NCBI GenBank assembly: GCA_036501025.1
Contig: DASYBB010000161.1
Coordinates: forward strand, 42,812 to 106,811
Length of the DNA stretch: 64,000 bases
From: DASUBV01 sp036501025
GTDB taxonomy: Bacteria; Actinomycetota; Actinomycetes; Streptosporangiales; Streptosporangiaceae
Direction of reading: 5' to 3'
Shown here piece by piece: positions 40,428 to 49,801 of this stretch. Position 1 is the first letter of the stretch; each line of letters starts with the position of its first letter. The notes under the pieces are model-generated. The model saw nothing but the letters and a program-made list of their open reading frames with translations, searched no databases and had not been told where the DNA came from. The position numbers and the translations under genes are program-made.

Positions 40428-42024
40428 CTGACGGACGAGGGATGGCTGATTTCCCGGGGATCATGGCCGCCGGCGGGATGCTCTGCTCGTTGCGGAACAG
40501 GTTGGCCGGGTCGTAGCGGGACTTCACCCGCACCAGGCGCGGGAAGTTCTCCGCGTAGTACTCCCGCTGCCAGTCGCGGATCAGCCGGTTGGGGAAGTTC
40601 TGGTAGCTCTCGGCCGCCGTGACCGGCGCGATGATGTCGACCATCTCGCTGGTCCACTCGATGAGGCCACGGCCGACCGACGGCGGCGCGTCGTCGGGCC
40701 AGACCGGCGTCGGGCGCAGCAGGGTCAGCATGTCCCGGTGCACGTAGGCCGTCTGGGTCCGGCCCACGGAGTTGACGACGTCCCCGCCGATCCAGCCCAG
40801 CGACCAGAACGCGCCGTTCGCGTCGTCGGACCGCGACGGGCAGCGGGCCAGCAGGTCGACGACCCGCTGCACGGTCCGCGCGGGGATCGGGGCGGGCGCG
40901 TAGCGGGAGATGTCGCCGAAGGAGTGCACCGGCGCCTCGTCGCTGGCGAAGATCCGCTGCGCGTCCCAGAACGGCATTGAGGTAACCGTCGCGGCGGTCA
41001 GCCCGCGCAGCTGACGTAGCGGCGCCACGATGTCCCGCAGCTCGCTGGCCGGCCCCAGGTACTGGCCGCGGGTGAAGACGTCGATGGCCTCGCGCGGTCC
41101 GCCCGCGCCGACCGGCGTGGCCTGGGCCATGGCGACGCCGTTGAACGCGGCCGGCGCCCCGGCCAGGACCTCGTGGAAGGTGGTCAGCACGGCGGCGGCG
41201 GCGTCCGCGCCGCGGTAGTCGAACCGGTAGTAGGTGACCGGGCCGCGGGGCACCGGGTGCAGCTCGAACGTGAACGAGGTGTTGATCCCGAAGCTGCCGC
41301 CCGCACCGCCCCGGCACGCCCAGAACAGGTCGCTGTGCCGCGCCGCGGTCAGCTCGAGCTGGTCGCCGGCGGCGGTGATGATCTCGGACGCCCGCAGCTG
41401 GTCGCAGGTCAAGCCGGCCGAGTGGGTGGTGTAGCCGATGCCGCCGCCGAGCGTGAGGCCGCCGACGCCGACGCCGAGGCAGGTCCCGACGGGCAGGAAG
41501 AACGGGCCGCCGATGGTGGCGGCGAACAGGTCGCCGTTGAGCGCGCCGCCGCCCACGGTCGCGGTGCCGCCGCTCGGGTCGACGATGACCGAGTTCAGCG
41601 CGCCGACGTCGATGAGCAGGCCGGAGGTGGTCGAGAAGCCGGCGTAGCTGTGCCCGCCGTTGCGCGCCACGGGCTGGACGCCGAACTCCCGGGCCCAGTT
41701 CACGCAGGCCACGATGTCGCCGACGGTCGCGCACAGGACCACGGCCACCGGCCGGGTGGCCGAGTAGCGGCCGTTGGCCGGCTGGGTGGCCGCGTCGTAG
41801 CCGCCGTCCGCGGGCAGCAGCAGCCGTCCGGTCAGCCGCCGGCGCAGGTCCTCGACGGGCGGGTCGTCGAGCTGCGCGCGGACCAGGCGGGCGCGGCCGG
41901 GACGGGCGGGGCGGGCCGGCCGGCCGGGGCGGGCCGGCCGGGCGAGCGGCAGGCCGGTGACGGCGGCCGCGCCGAGGGCGCCGGTTCCGGTGCGCAGGAA
42001 GTCCCGCCGGTCCAGGTTGGTCAT
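40396..42024 (-). CDS. Tat-exported BBE-like FAD oxidoreductase
   Basis: A 542-residue flavoprotein. The N-terminus NLDRRDFLRTGTGALGAAA is a twin-arginine signal. The FAD domain has RNGGHSYAGFSTT (His for covalent flavin) and GTCLGVGVGGLTLGGGIGY, whose Cys suggests bicovalent flavin as in berberine-bridge enzymes. The C-terminus WQREYYAENFPRLVRVKSRYDPANLFRNEQSI is the BBE domain. It should oxidise an alcohol, sugar or alkaloid-like substrate outside the membrane, giving H2O2. Its start overlaps the multicopper oxidase stop (42021-42024). Confidence 0.88.
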   Translation of the reverse strand: MTNLDRRDFLRTGTGALGAAAVTGLPLARPARPGRPARPARPGRARLVRAQLDDPPVEDLRRRLTGRLLLPADGGYDAATQPANGRYSATRPVAVVLCATVGDIVACVNWAREFGVQPVARNGGHSYAGFSTTSGLLIDVGALNSVIVDPSGGTATVGGGALNGDLFAATIGGPFFLPVGTCLGVGVGGLTLGGGIGYTTHSAGLTCDQLRASEIITAAGDQLELTAARHSDLFWACRGGAGGSFGINTSFTFELHPVPRGPVTYYRFDYRGADAAAAVLTTFHEVLAGAPAAFNGVAMAQATPVGAGGPREAIDVFTRGQYLGPASELRDIVAPLRQLRGLTAATVTSMPFWDAQRIFASDEAPVHSFGDISRYAPAPIPARTVQRVVDLLARCPSRSDDANGAFWSLGWIGGDVVNSVGRTQTAYVHRDMLTLLRPTPVWPDDAPPSVGRGLIEWTSEMVDIIAPVTAAESYQNFPNRLIRDWQREYYAENFPRLVRVKSRYDPANLFRNEQSIPPAAMIPGKSAIPRPSASPRTSVTLA

Positions 42025-43688
42025 CGCAGGCTGCTCTCGTCCGGGGGGATGACCTCGATGCTCGACATCATCCCGAGGTCCTCGTGGGACACCACATGAC
42101 AGTGCTCGACGAACTTGCCGGGATAGTCGACGAAGTTCGACTCGAAGGTGATCGAGTCACCGGCGCTCTTGGTCAGCACGTACGTGTCCCGCCACAGCGG
42201 CGGGCTGAGCGGGGTGCCATTTCGTTTCGTAATTTTGAATGGGTTCGTGTGAACGTGGAAAACGTGGGCGTGCTCCATGAGCTTCGGGTCGAACGCGTTG
42301 GTCAGCGTCCACTCCTCGGCCGTGCCCAGGACCGGGCGGTAGGGCGGCCGGGCCGGGTCGAACGGGATGCCGTCCACGCCAAAGTTCAGGAACTCGTTCC
42401 CCGCGGTCCGCTGCACGGTGAAGGCGAACTCGCGGCGGCGGGCGATGGGCAGGATGGGCGGGTCGAAGGCCGGCAGGCCGGTGGGCAGGCCCATGGCCCG
42501 GCCGTGCCCGGTGACCTCGACGGTGAGGATGGTGCGCGGGTCGAGCTCGCCCTGGACCGCCGGGAAGCCCGGCATGGTGCCCATGGCGGCGGGCCGGGCC
42601 GCGGGCGAGCCGGAGGCCGGCATGCCGGGGATGTCGGGGCGCTGGCTGGAGCCCGGCGTGAGCACCAGGTGGTAGCGGCCCGGCCGGCCGGCCCGGATGA
42701 GCACCTCGGCGCGGTTGCCGGCCGACATCATCAGCACGTCGGTCGGGTCCGGGGCGGGCAGCGTCAGGCCGTCCCAGGCCAGCACGTGGAAGTCGTGCCG
42801 GGCCAGGTGCAGCGACATGAACTTGCCCTCGGCCGCGTTCAGGAGCCGCCAGCGCTGCACCTCGCCCGGGTACATCCGCAGCGTCGGGTTGAGCGCGCCG
42901 TTGACCGTGTACAGGACGTTGGTCCGGGGGAAGAACGCCTGGTCCGGCGTCGGGTCCGGGATCGGGTCGAGCAGCTGGTAGTCGTCGCCGAGCTCGATCG
43001 ACTGGAGCACCATGACGTGCTCGCGGGCGGCCGCCACCTCCTCGACCTCGTCGATGGCGCCGCGGACGATGAGCGCCCCCGCCATCCCGGCCCGGAGCTG
43101 CTGGGTCACCGCGCCATGGCAGTGCGGGTGGTACCAGAAGATGCCGCCCGGGTGGTCGCGGGGGAGCGGGATCTTCAGGTGGTGGTCCTCGCCCGGCGGG
43201 ACCTCCAGGAACACGTTGTCGGCGTTGCCGGCGGGTGACACGTGCAGCCCGTGGGTGTGCAGGTTGGTGGTCGTCCAGGCATGCGGCCGGTCCATCGCCA
43301 TCAGCGGGTCGTTGGCGGGCGGCAGCCGGTTGCGCAGGTGGACCCGCAGCGTGTCACCGCCGCGGACCTCCCAGGTGTAGCCGGGCACGGTGTTGTTGTA
43401 GGTGTAGGTCCGCACCAGCCGGGGGGCGCCCAGGTCGACGATGCCGCGCCGGGCGGTCAGCGCGACCCGCAGCTCGCCGCCCTCGCTGGACAGGACCCGC
43501 GGCGTCGGGAACGCGGCCGGCCGGGCTGGCCCCGGGCGGGGCGTCACCGGGCCGGGCGCGGGGCGGGCCGGGCCCGTCGGGTGCGCCAGCTCGCGCTGTT
43601 CCTTGGCGGCCAGCCCGGCGTAGGTCGCGCCGGCGATGCCCGCGCCGTAGCCGAGCACCGCGCGCCGGGAGATAGGGCTCCCCGCCAT
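42021..43688 (-). CDS. Tat-exported multicopper oxidase (bilirubin-oxidase/CotA-like)
   Basis: A 555-residue three-cupredoxin oxidase with a twin-arginine signal (ISRRAVLGYGAGIAGA). All copper motifs are present: HTHGLH (about 142), WYHPHCHG (about 183), HAHVFHVHTNPF and HCHVVSHEDLGM near the C-terminus, which supplies type-1 and trinuclear ligands with axial Met. It couples one-electron oxidation of phenols, bilirubin-like compounds or metals to O2 reduction. Tight overlap with the flavoprotein gene implies joint export and related substrates. Confidence 0.9.
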   Translation of the reverse strand: MAGSPISRRAVLGYGAGIAGATYAGLAAKEQRELAHPTGPARPAPGPVTPRPGPARPAAFPTPRVLSSEGGELRVALTARRGIVDLGAPRLVRTYTYNNTVPGYTWEVRGGDTLRVHLRNRLPPANDPLMAMDRPHAWTTTNLHTHGLHVSPAGNADNVFLEVPPGEDHHLKIPLPRDHPGGIFWYHPHCHGAVTQQLRAGMAGALIVRGAIDEVEEVAAAREHVMVLQSIELGDDYQLLDPIPDPTPDQAFFPRTNVLYTVNGALNPTLRMYPGEVQRWRLLNAAEGKFMSLHLARHDFHVLAWDGLTLPAPDPTDVLMMSAGNRAEVLIRAGRPGRYHLVLTPGSSQRPDIPGMPASGSPAARPAAMGTMPGFPAVQGELDPRTILTVEVTGHGRAMGLPTGLPAFDPPILPIARRREFAFTVQRTAGNEFLNFGVDGIPFDPARPPYRPVLGTAEEWTLTNAFDPKLMEHAHVFHVHTNPFKITKRNGTPLSPPLWRDTYVLTKSAGDSITFESNFVDYPGKFVEHCHVVSHEDLGMMSSIEVIPPDESSLR

Positions 43689-43806
43689 GCGCCACCCCCG
43701 TCAGTCGCCCGCTGGCCTGTCACGCAATGAGCTGAAGTTACTACTCACGGTGACTGGCGGCGGGATGCCACGCTGGGGGAGTTGCGGCCGTTCTGGGCCG
43801 GGCCGG

Positions 43807-44646
43807 TCAGGCGATGCCGGCGGCGCCGCCGTCCAGCACGAGCGGGTGGGCGTTGACGTAGCTGGACTCGGCGGACAGCAGCCACACCGTCGCGTACGCC
43901 ACTTCCCAGGCCGTCGCCTGGCGGCCGAACGGCAGCCGGCGCGCCGTCCGCGCGGGGTTGCGCCGGGAGGCGTCCCGGCCGAGCGGGGTGTCGACCAGGC
44001 TCGGCACGACGATGTTGGCCCGGATGTAGCGGGGCAGCCCCTCGCGGGCCGCCTGGCGGCAGATGCCCAGCAGCGCCGCCTTCGACGCGTCGTAGGCGGG
44101 CACGCCCGTCGCCGAGCGGAGGCTGGCCGCCGAGCTGATATACACGATGGCCGAGCCCGGCTCCAGGACGGGCAGGGCCGCGGCGGTCACCAGGAAGTGC
44201 GCGCGGGCGTTGACCGCGAACACGGTGTCCCACTGCCGCGCGGTCGTGCCGCCCAGCCCGCGGCCCAGGCCCACGCCCACGTTGAGGACCACGCCGTCCA
44301 GCCCGCCGAGCGCCGCGGTCGCCTCGGTGACCAGCCGGGCGCAGGCGTCGGGGTCGGTCACGTCGGCCAGCACGACCTCCGCCCCGGCCCCTTCGGCCCG
44401 GACCCGCGCGGCGGTCTCGGCGGCGGCCCCGGCGTCGCGGTCGGCGCAGGCCACGGACGCGCCCTCGCGGGCGGCCAGGATGCTGATGGCCCGGCCGTTG
44501 CCGAGCGGCGGGTCGGGGTCGGGGGAGGGCCGGGTGCCGGCCCCGACGACCAGGATGCGGCGGCCGGCCAGCCGCCCGCGCCCCGGCGCCGAGCCGGTGG
44601 ACTCGGGCGGGAGGTAGGCGTCCGGGCCCGGGTCCGGCGCGGTCAC
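43807..44646 (-). CDS. SDR family oxidoreductase
   Basis: A 279-residue SDR with an extended N-terminus. The nucleotide motif is a variant (RRILVVGAGTRPSPDPDPPLGNGRA in place of the compact TGxxxGIG), followed by NVGVGLG near the NAG position, SSAASLRSATG and the catalytic YDASK. GTG 44646 overlaps the stop of the carboxymuconolactone-decarboxylase-like gene (GTGA). The two probably act in one pathway, but no substrate can be named. Confidence 0.8.
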   Translation of the reverse strand: MTAPDPGPDAYLPPESTGSAPGRGRLAGRRILVVGAGTRPSPDPDPPLGNGRAISILAAREGASVACADRDAGAAAETAARVRAEGAGAEVVLADVTDPDACARLVTEATAALGGLDGVVLNVGVGLGRGLGGTTARQWDTVFAVNARAHFLVTAAALPVLEPGSAIVYISSAASLRSATGVPAYDASKAALLGICRQAAREGLPRYIRANIVVPSLVDTPLGRDASRRNPARTARRLPFGRQATAWEVAYATVWLLSAESSYVNAHPLVLDGGAAGIA

Positions 44647-45221
44647 CGCGGGCTGTCCCAGACCGGCTCCTGGCCGGGCGGCAGCCCCACGTCGAACGCG
44701 TTGAGCACGAACGAGATCAGCGAGTAGTAGCCGCACAGCGAGACCAGCTCGACCAGGCCGGCGTCGCCGAGGAGCTGCTGCGCGGCGGCGTAGGTGGCCG
44801 GGTCGAGGTGGCCGTCGGCGGCCAGCTGCCGGGCCGCGGCGTAGACGGTCCGCTCGTCGTCCGCCTCGAACGGCGGGTCCTCGCCCCGGCCGATGGCGTC
44901 CACGACGGCGTCCGGCACGCCGTGCTCGCGGGCCATCCGGCTGTGCGCGTACCACTCGAACTCGGCCTGCCAGCGCGCGCCGACCGTGATGATGGCGACC
45001 TCGCTGAGCCGCCGCTCGATCGAGGTCCCGAACCGCAGCGTGGCGCCCAGCGAGCTCAGCCGGCGGCCCACGTCGGGCGCGTGCACGAAGGCGTTGAACG
45101 GGCCGCTCAGCCCGCCCTCGGAGTTGACCAGCTGGCTGCCCCGCGACCCGACGATGCCGTCCCAGACCTTCTGGCCGTCGGCGTCGAGGTCGTCATAGCG
45201 CAGGAAAGGAAGACGGCTCAT
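44643..45221 (-). CDS. carboxymuconolactone decarboxylase family protein
   Basis: A 192-residue AhpD/CMD-like helical protein: GPFNAFVHAPDVGRRLSSLGATLRFGT, SEVAIITVGARWQAEFEWYAHSRMARE (the conserved E-x-x-x-H region) and LCGYYSLISFVLNAF. No CxxC peroxidase motif is present, so it belongs to the decarboxylase/unknown branch. It is translationally coupled to the SDR gene. Confidence 0.82.
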   Translation of the reverse strand: MSRLPFLRYDDLDADGQKVWDGIVGSRGSQLVNSEGGLSGPFNAFVHAPDVGRRLSSLGATLRFGTSIERRLSEVAIITVGARWQAEFEWYAHSRMAREHGVPDAVVDAIGRGEDPPFEADDERTVYAAARQLAADGHLDPATYAAAQQLLGDAGLVELVSLCGYYSLISFVLNAFDVGLPPGQEPVWDSPR

Positions 45222-45313
45222 ATCCCGACAATAGTTCCTTGCCCGGCGCCGGCCGATAGGGCCGGCGCGCTGAACCGCCGGGGCACGGCCGCCGTTCCCG
45301 TGACCGAGATAGT

Positions 45314-45326
45314 TTACGGATAGTAA
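45314..45326. promoter_or_regulatory. TTAC-N5-GTAA inverted repeat in divergent spacer
   Basis: TTAC (45314-45317) and GTAA (45323-45326) frame GGATA in a low-GC patch 25 bases before the membrane-protein start. Promoter or operator function for either divergent gene is a guess from position. Confidence 0.25.
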
Positions 45327-45350
45327 GCAACCAACTTCGGGGGGGTGATA

Positions 45351-45797
45351 ATGGCGCAGTCGACCATGCCGGGTCAGGGCCGGCTGGGCGGGGGCCTCGA
45401 TCGTCCGGCCGTGGCCCCGGCCTACCTGATCCGGGTCGTGGCGGCCCTGCTCGCGCTGGGCATCGCCGCCGTGCACGTGGCCGATCAGGGCGGCGTGGCC
45501 GCGTTCACCAGCCCGGACTGGATGGGCTGGGGCTACCGGCTGATCGAGGCGGGCGGCGTCGCGACCGCCCTCGCGCTGCTGGTGCCCTGGCCCGCGTGGC
45601 CGGGCTGGGCGGCCGGCGTCCTGCTCGGCGCCGCGCCGTTCATCGGCTATCTCGCCTCGCGCACCGTCGGCGTCCCCGGTGACTCCGGTGACGTCGGCAG
45701 CTGGGGGGACTGGACCGGCACGGTGTCGCTGTTCCTCGAGGCCGGGCTGTTCCTGTTGAGCGTCAGCATGCTCCTGGCCGGGCGCCGGCGGCTCTAG
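45351..45797 (+). CDS. small integral membrane protein, unknown function
   Basis: A 148-residue protein with four hydrophobic segments (IRVVAALLALGIAAVHV, GGVATALALLVPWPAW, AAGVLLGAAPFIGYLA, LFLEAGLFLLSVSMLL). No family is recognised with certainty. ATG 45351 follows a G-rich GGGGGG run with a spacing of about six; an upstream in-frame GTG at 45345 overlaps that site. Convergent with the ABC permease gene. Confidence 0.65.
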   Translation: MAQSTMPGQGRLGGGLDRPAVAPAYLIRVVAALLALGIAAVHVADQGGVAAFTSPDWMGWGYRLIEAGGVATALALLVPWPAWPGWAAGVLLGAAPFIGYLASRTVGVPGDSGDVGSWGDWTGTVSLFLEAGLFLLSVSMLLAGRRRL

Positions 45798-45829
45798 CCG
45801 CCGGCGCCGCTCGCTGGCCGTGGGGGTAG

Positions 45830-46828
45830 TCACGAGCGGCGGCGGATCAGCCACGGGCACAGGCCGGCCAGCAGCAGGGCCGCGGCCAGGTAGATCAGCG
45901 TCTCGGCCCGCTGCAGGGCCCAGAAGCGGCCGGCCGGCTCGTAGCTGACCTGCTGCCGGTAGCCGAGGCGGGCCAGCCGGGTCAGGCAGGCCTGGGTGGC
46001 CCGCCCCGGCCCCGCGCTCAGCATGCACGTCATGACCGCGGCCGGGGCGCGGGCCGGCCGGCCCGCGGCGTTCACCGTCCGCTCGGCGGTAATCCACGCC
46101 CCCGGCCGGTCGATGACCACCGTGATGGAGTCGGTCACGTTGACGCTGAGCAGGTTGGCGGCGGAGATCGTCGTGGTGAAGCGGGCGGGGGCGATGAGCG
46201 CGGGCCGGACCGCCACCGCCATGAGGACCTGGGCGGCGATGAAGGCGGGCAGGAACAGGGCCATGGCCGGCAGCGTGCGCGCGGTGATGATCCCGATCAT
46301 CACGCCGAGGACGAAGGCGAAGGCGGCGTAGCCGAGCGGGACGATCCCGCGGGAGTCGAAGACCTCCCGCGACATCCGGGTGAAGACCAGCAGGCCGGGA
46401 CCGGGCAGGCCCCTGGTGCGCGCGATGGCCGCGTCGATCGGGCTGGCCCACCAGGTCACGGCCAGGCTGAGCAGCCCGCCGGCCCCGATGGCGACCAGCC
46501 CGGTCAGGCCGAGCTTGGCCGCCAGCCACCGGGTCCGGGTGGTCAGGGTCCAGGCCAGGCGCTGCGTGCCGGCGTCCAGCTCCCGGGTGACCAGCGGCGC
46601 GCCCCAGAACAGGCCGATGACGACGGGCACCGCCAGCACGGCCAGCGCGCTGACCAGGTACAGGGCACTGTCGGGGCCGCTGACGCCGGACAGGAAGCGG
46701 CCCGGGTCGGCGCGGTAGTGCGCGGCCAGCGGCGGGCCGGTGACGGCGAGGGCGGCAGCCAGGACCGCGATGGCGCCGAACAGCACGGCGGCCTGGGTCC
46801 GGAACTGGCGCCAGGTCAGCCAGATCAT
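45830..46828 (-). CDS. ABC-2 type transporter permease
   Basis: A 332-residue permease with six hydrophobic spans and the actinobacterial start IWLTWRQFRTQAAV, plus TRELDAGTQRLAWTLTTRTRWLAAKL after the second span, a coupling-helix pattern typical of this group. It partners the ATPase encoded just upstream (ATGA overlap at 46825-46828). Probably an exporter of a peptide, drug or lipid. Confidence 0.87.
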   Translation of the reverse strand: MIWLTWRQFRTQAAVLFGAIAVLAAALAVTGPPLAAHYRADPGRFLSGVSGPDSALYLVSALAVLAVPVVIGLFWGAPLVTRELDAGTQRLAWTLTTRTRWLAAKLGLTGLVAIGAGGLLSLAVTWWASPIDAAIARTRGLPGPGLLVFTRMSREVFDSRGIVPLGYAAFAFVLGVMIGIITARTLPAMALFLPAFIAAQVLMAVAVRPALIAPARFTTTISAANLLSVNVTDSITVVIDRPGAWITAERTVNAAGRPARAPAAVMTCMLSAGPGRATQACLTRLARLGYRQQVSYEPAGRFWALQRAETLIYLAAALLLAGLCPWLIRRRS

Positions 46829-47742
46829 GGGCGCACCTCCAGGGTCTGCGGGCGGGCCGGGCCGGTTTCGGCTGAGCCGGCTTCGGCGGGTGCGTTCATG
46901 TAGGCCAGGACGAGGTCCTCGAGGCGGACCGGGCCGGGCGTCCAGCCGGGCGGCGCGGCACCCGCGGGCCCGTCGTCACGGACCAGCAGGGTGGTCCGGG
47001 TGCCGGCCGGCCGGGCCGAGATGACGCGGACGCCGGGCGGGCAGGCAGCGGGATCGCAGCGCGGCCCGGTCAGCAGCCGGTGGCGGTCTAGCAGGCCGGC
47101 CACGTCGCCGGCCACCTGCACCCGGGCGGCGGCCAGCACGATGACGTAGTCGCAGACCCGCTCCAGGTCGGCGACCAGGTGCGACGAGTGCACGACGCTG
47201 AGCTCCTGGTCCGCGACCACGTCGCGGAGGTCGGTCAGGAACTGATCGCGGGCCAATGGATCGAGGCTCGCCACCGGCTCGTCCAGGATCAGCAGCTCAG
47301 GCCGCTTGGCGATGGCCAGGGTCAGGGCCAGCTGGGCACGCTGGCCGCCGGACAGCTGCCCGGCGCGCCGCCCCGGCGGCAGGCCGAGCCGCTCCACCCG
47401 GGCCCGGGCCAGGGCGTCATCCCAGCCCGGGCTGAGCCGGGCGCCGAGCCGGAGGTGGTCGGCGACGCTCAGCCGGGCGTAGGTCGGCGTGTCCTGGGCG
47501 ACGAAGCCGACCCGGGCCAGCTGCGCCCGGTCCCGGCCGGGGCGGCCGCCGCACACCTCGATCGTCCCGGCCGTCGGGGTCAGCAGGCCGGCGGCCAGGC
47601 TCAGCAGGGTTGTCTTCCCGGCCCCGTTCGGGCCGACCAGGCCGACGACCCGCCCGGCCGGGATATCCAGGGTGCACTCCGACAGCGCCCAGCGCTGCCG
47701 GTACCTCTTGCCCAGCCCGCGGGCCTGCACGACGGCGGTCAT
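46825..47742 (-). CDS. ABC transporter ATP-binding protein
   Basis: A 305-residue NBD: GLVGPNGAGKTT (Walker A about 33-44), Q-loop VAQDTP, signature LSGGQRAQL (about 128-136), Walker B LLILDEPVASLD and HSSH as the H-loop. The C-terminal 80 residues form an accessory domain ending near EDLVLAYM. With the permease it forms an ABC-2 exporter, next to and divergent from a NarL-type two-component system that may control it. Confidence 0.9.
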   Translation of the reverse strand: MTAVVQARGLGKRYRQRWALSECTLDIPAGRVVGLVGPNGAGKTTLLSLAAGLLTPTAGTIEVCGGRPGRDRAQLARVGFVAQDTPTYARLSVADHLRLGARLSPGWDDALARARVERLGLPPGRRAGQLSGGQRAQLALTLAIAKRPELLILDEPVASLDPLARDQFLTDLRDVVADQELSVVHSSHLVADLERVCDYVIVLAAARVQVAGDVAGLLDRHRLLTGPRCDPAACPPGVRVISARPAGTRTTLLVRDDGPAGAAPPGWTPGPVRLEDLVLAYMNAPAEAGSAETGPARPQTLEVRP

Positions 47743-47911
47743 TCGGCGTCCTCCATGTCATGTCCTCTCCAGCGGCGGTCGTGAAGCGGTGGTCGTCGCT
47801 CACTGTGCCGGCCGTGACCCGGTGCCGGCATCGGCCGGACGGACGGTCCGGGGCGGGACAGTCGTACTTTCGGCCGGTCCGCGGGCCGGCCGGGCTGCGT
47901 AGCCTGAGGGC

Positions 47912-49093
47912 ATGAACCTGGTGCGGCGGCTGGCCCAGCGGATGGCGCAGCCGGTGGTGCGGCGGCCTGCGGTCGCCATCAATGCCGTCCTCGCCGTCGT
48001 GCTGGCCGGGGTCCTGGCCCGGGAGGCGTACGACATCGCGGCCTATCACCGCGCCTGGCTGCCCGACGTCGGCGTCGGGCTCGCGGTCGGCGCCGCGGCC
48101 CTGCTGCGCGAGCGCGGCCGCGCCCGCGCCGCGGCGGCGGGCCTGGCCGTGGCGGCCGCCGCCGAGCTCGCCGCCTGGCTCGGCCACCTGCCGGGGCAGC
48201 CGGGCGGGGCCGCGGCCCTGGCCCTGCTGGTGCTCGTCGGCTCGGCGGTCCGGGTGCTGCCGGTCCGGCCGGCCGCGGCCATCGCCGCCGCGGCCCTGGC
48301 CGTGGGCATCAGCAGCTACGACCTCCCGTCCGGGTCCTTCGCGGAAGCGACGCGCCTGCTCGCGACGGGCTGGGGCGTCGCCGTAGCGGCCGGGCTGTGG
48401 CTCCGCTTCCTCGACGTCCGCCAGCGGGCCGCCCTGGACGCGGTGCGGCGCGGCGAGCGCCTGGACCTGGCCCGGGAACTGCACGACGCCGCCGCCCACC
48501 ACATCACCGGGATCGTCATCCAGGCCCAGGCGGCCCGCATCGCCGCCCGGCGGGACGCCGAGCCGCTGGACCGCGCCCTGGCCGGCATCGAGTCGGCCGG
48601 CACCGACGCGCTGGCCGCCATGCGCCAGGTCATCGGCCTGCTCCGGGCCGGCGGCGACGCGCCCGGCGCTGCCGACGCGGCCGGGCTCAGCCCCGCGCCG
48701 GAGCAGCTCGCCGACCTCGTGGACCGGTTCGCCGGGCGCGGTCCCGCCGTACGGCTGCGCCTGCCCGACGCCCCGGCCGAGCCGGCCTGGCCGCCCGAGG
48801 TGGCCACCACCGTCTACCGGGTCGTCCAGGAGTCCCTGACCAACATCGCGCGGCACGCCGGCGCGGCCCGCGAGGTCACCGTGACCCTCGCCCACGACCG
48901 GCGGGCCATCACCGTCGAGGTCACCGACGACGCCCCGGCGGCCAGCTCGCCCCGGTTCCCGCACGCCGGCGGCTACGGCCTGGTCGGGATGCGCGAGCGC
49001 GTCGAGGCGCTCGGCGGGACGCTCAGCGCCGGGCCGCGCCCGGCCGCGGGCTGGTCCGTGCTCGCGGCCCTGCCCGCGCCCGGCCGGCCATGA
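47912..49093 (+). CDS. sensor histidine kinase (NarL/DesK type)
   Basis: A 393-residue kinase. The first 165 residues contain several membrane spans with very short loops, suggesting an intramembrane sensor. HisKA_3 contains ARELHDAAAHHITGIV with phospho-His near 190; the HATPase domain includes VYRVVQESLTNIARHAGA (N box) and GYGLVGMRERVEALGG (G box). The end overlaps the response regulator start (ATGA). Position opposite the ABC-2 operon suggests control of export or envelope stress. Confidence 0.9.
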   Translation: MNLVRRLAQRMAQPVVRRPAVAINAVLAVVLAGVLAREAYDIAAYHRAWLPDVGVGLAVGAAALLRERGRARAAAAGLAVAAAAELAAWLGHLPGQPGGAAALALLVLVGSAVRVLPVRPAAAIAAAALAVGISSYDLPSGSFAEATRLLATGWGVAVAAGLWLRFLDVRQRAALDAVRRGERLDLARELHDAAAHHITGIVIQAQAARIAARRDAEPLDRALAGIESAGTDALAAMRQVIGLLRAGGDAPGAADAAGLSPAPEQLADLVDRFAGRGPAVRLRLPDAPAEPAWPPEVATTVYRVVQESLTNIARHAGAAREVTVTLAHDRRAITVEVTDDAPAASSPRFPHAGGYGLVGMRERVEALGGTLSAGPRPAAGWSVLAALPAPGRP

Positions 49094-49782
49094 CCATCCG
49101 GGTCCTGCTCGCCGACGACCAGGAGATGGTCCGCAGCGGGCTGCGCATGATCCTCGACGACCAGGCCGGCATCACGGTGGTCGCCGAGGCCGCGGACGGT
49201 GCCGAGGCCGTGGCCCTGGCCCGGCGGCTGCGCCCCGACGTCTGCCTGGTCGACATCCGGATGCCGCGGCTGGACGGCCTCGAGGTCACCCGGGCCCTGG
49301 CCGGGCCCGGTGTCCCCGACCCGCTCAAGGTGGTCATCGTCACGACCTTCGACCTCGACGAGTACGTCTACGGCGCGCTGCGCGCCGGGGCGGTCGGCTT
49401 CATCCTCAAGGACGCCGGCCCGGTCCTGCTCGCCGAGGCGGTCCGGGCCGCCGCCGCCGGCGACGCCCTGATCTCCCCGTCGGTCACCCTGCGGCTGCTC
49501 CAGCACCTCGCCTCCGGTCCGGCGCCCGGGGCGGGGCGGGCTTCAGCCGCAGCCCGCCCCGTCACCCCGCTGTCCGAGCGGGAGACCGAGGTCATGGCGG
49601 CCATCGCCACCGGGCGCACCAACCAGGAGATCGGCGCCGGGCTGTTCATCTCCCTCAGCACCGTCAAGAGCCACCTGGCCAGCATCCAGCAGAAGCTGGG
49701 CGTGCGGAACCGGGTGGAGATCGCTGCCTGGGCGTGGGAGACCGGGCTCATCGATCCCGCGGTGAGCCCGCGTCCCTGGTAA
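49090..49782 (+). CDS. response regulator, NarL/LuxR family
   Basis: A 230-residue regulator: receiver domain RVLLADDQEMVRSGL with the acceptor Asp in CLVDIRMPRLDG (about 55) and FILKDAG lysine; C-terminal LuxR HTH from PLSERETEVMAAIATGRTNQEIGAGLFISLSTVKSHLASI. It is paired with the histidine kinase through a 4-base overlap. Confidence 0.93.
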   Translation: MTIRVLLADDQEMVRSGLRMILDDQAGITVVAEAADGAEAVALARRLRPDVCLVDIRMPRLDGLEVTRALAGPGVPDPLKVVIVTTFDLDEYVYGALRAGAVGFILKDAGPVLLAEAVRAAAAGDALISPSVTLRLLQHLASGPAPGAGRASAAARPVTPLSERETEVMAAIATGRTNQEIGAGLFISLSTVKSHLASIQQKLGVRNRVEIAAWAWETGLIDPAVSPRPW

Positions 49783-49801
49783 GCGGGGGCCGGGCCGGCG
49801 G

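Noticed and set aside
40396..45221. Natural-product or RiPP gene cluster around the oxidases, SDR and decarboxylase
   Set aside because: No synthase, precursor peptide, cyclase or transporter of a biosynthetic cluster is present; the genes form two small separate operons.
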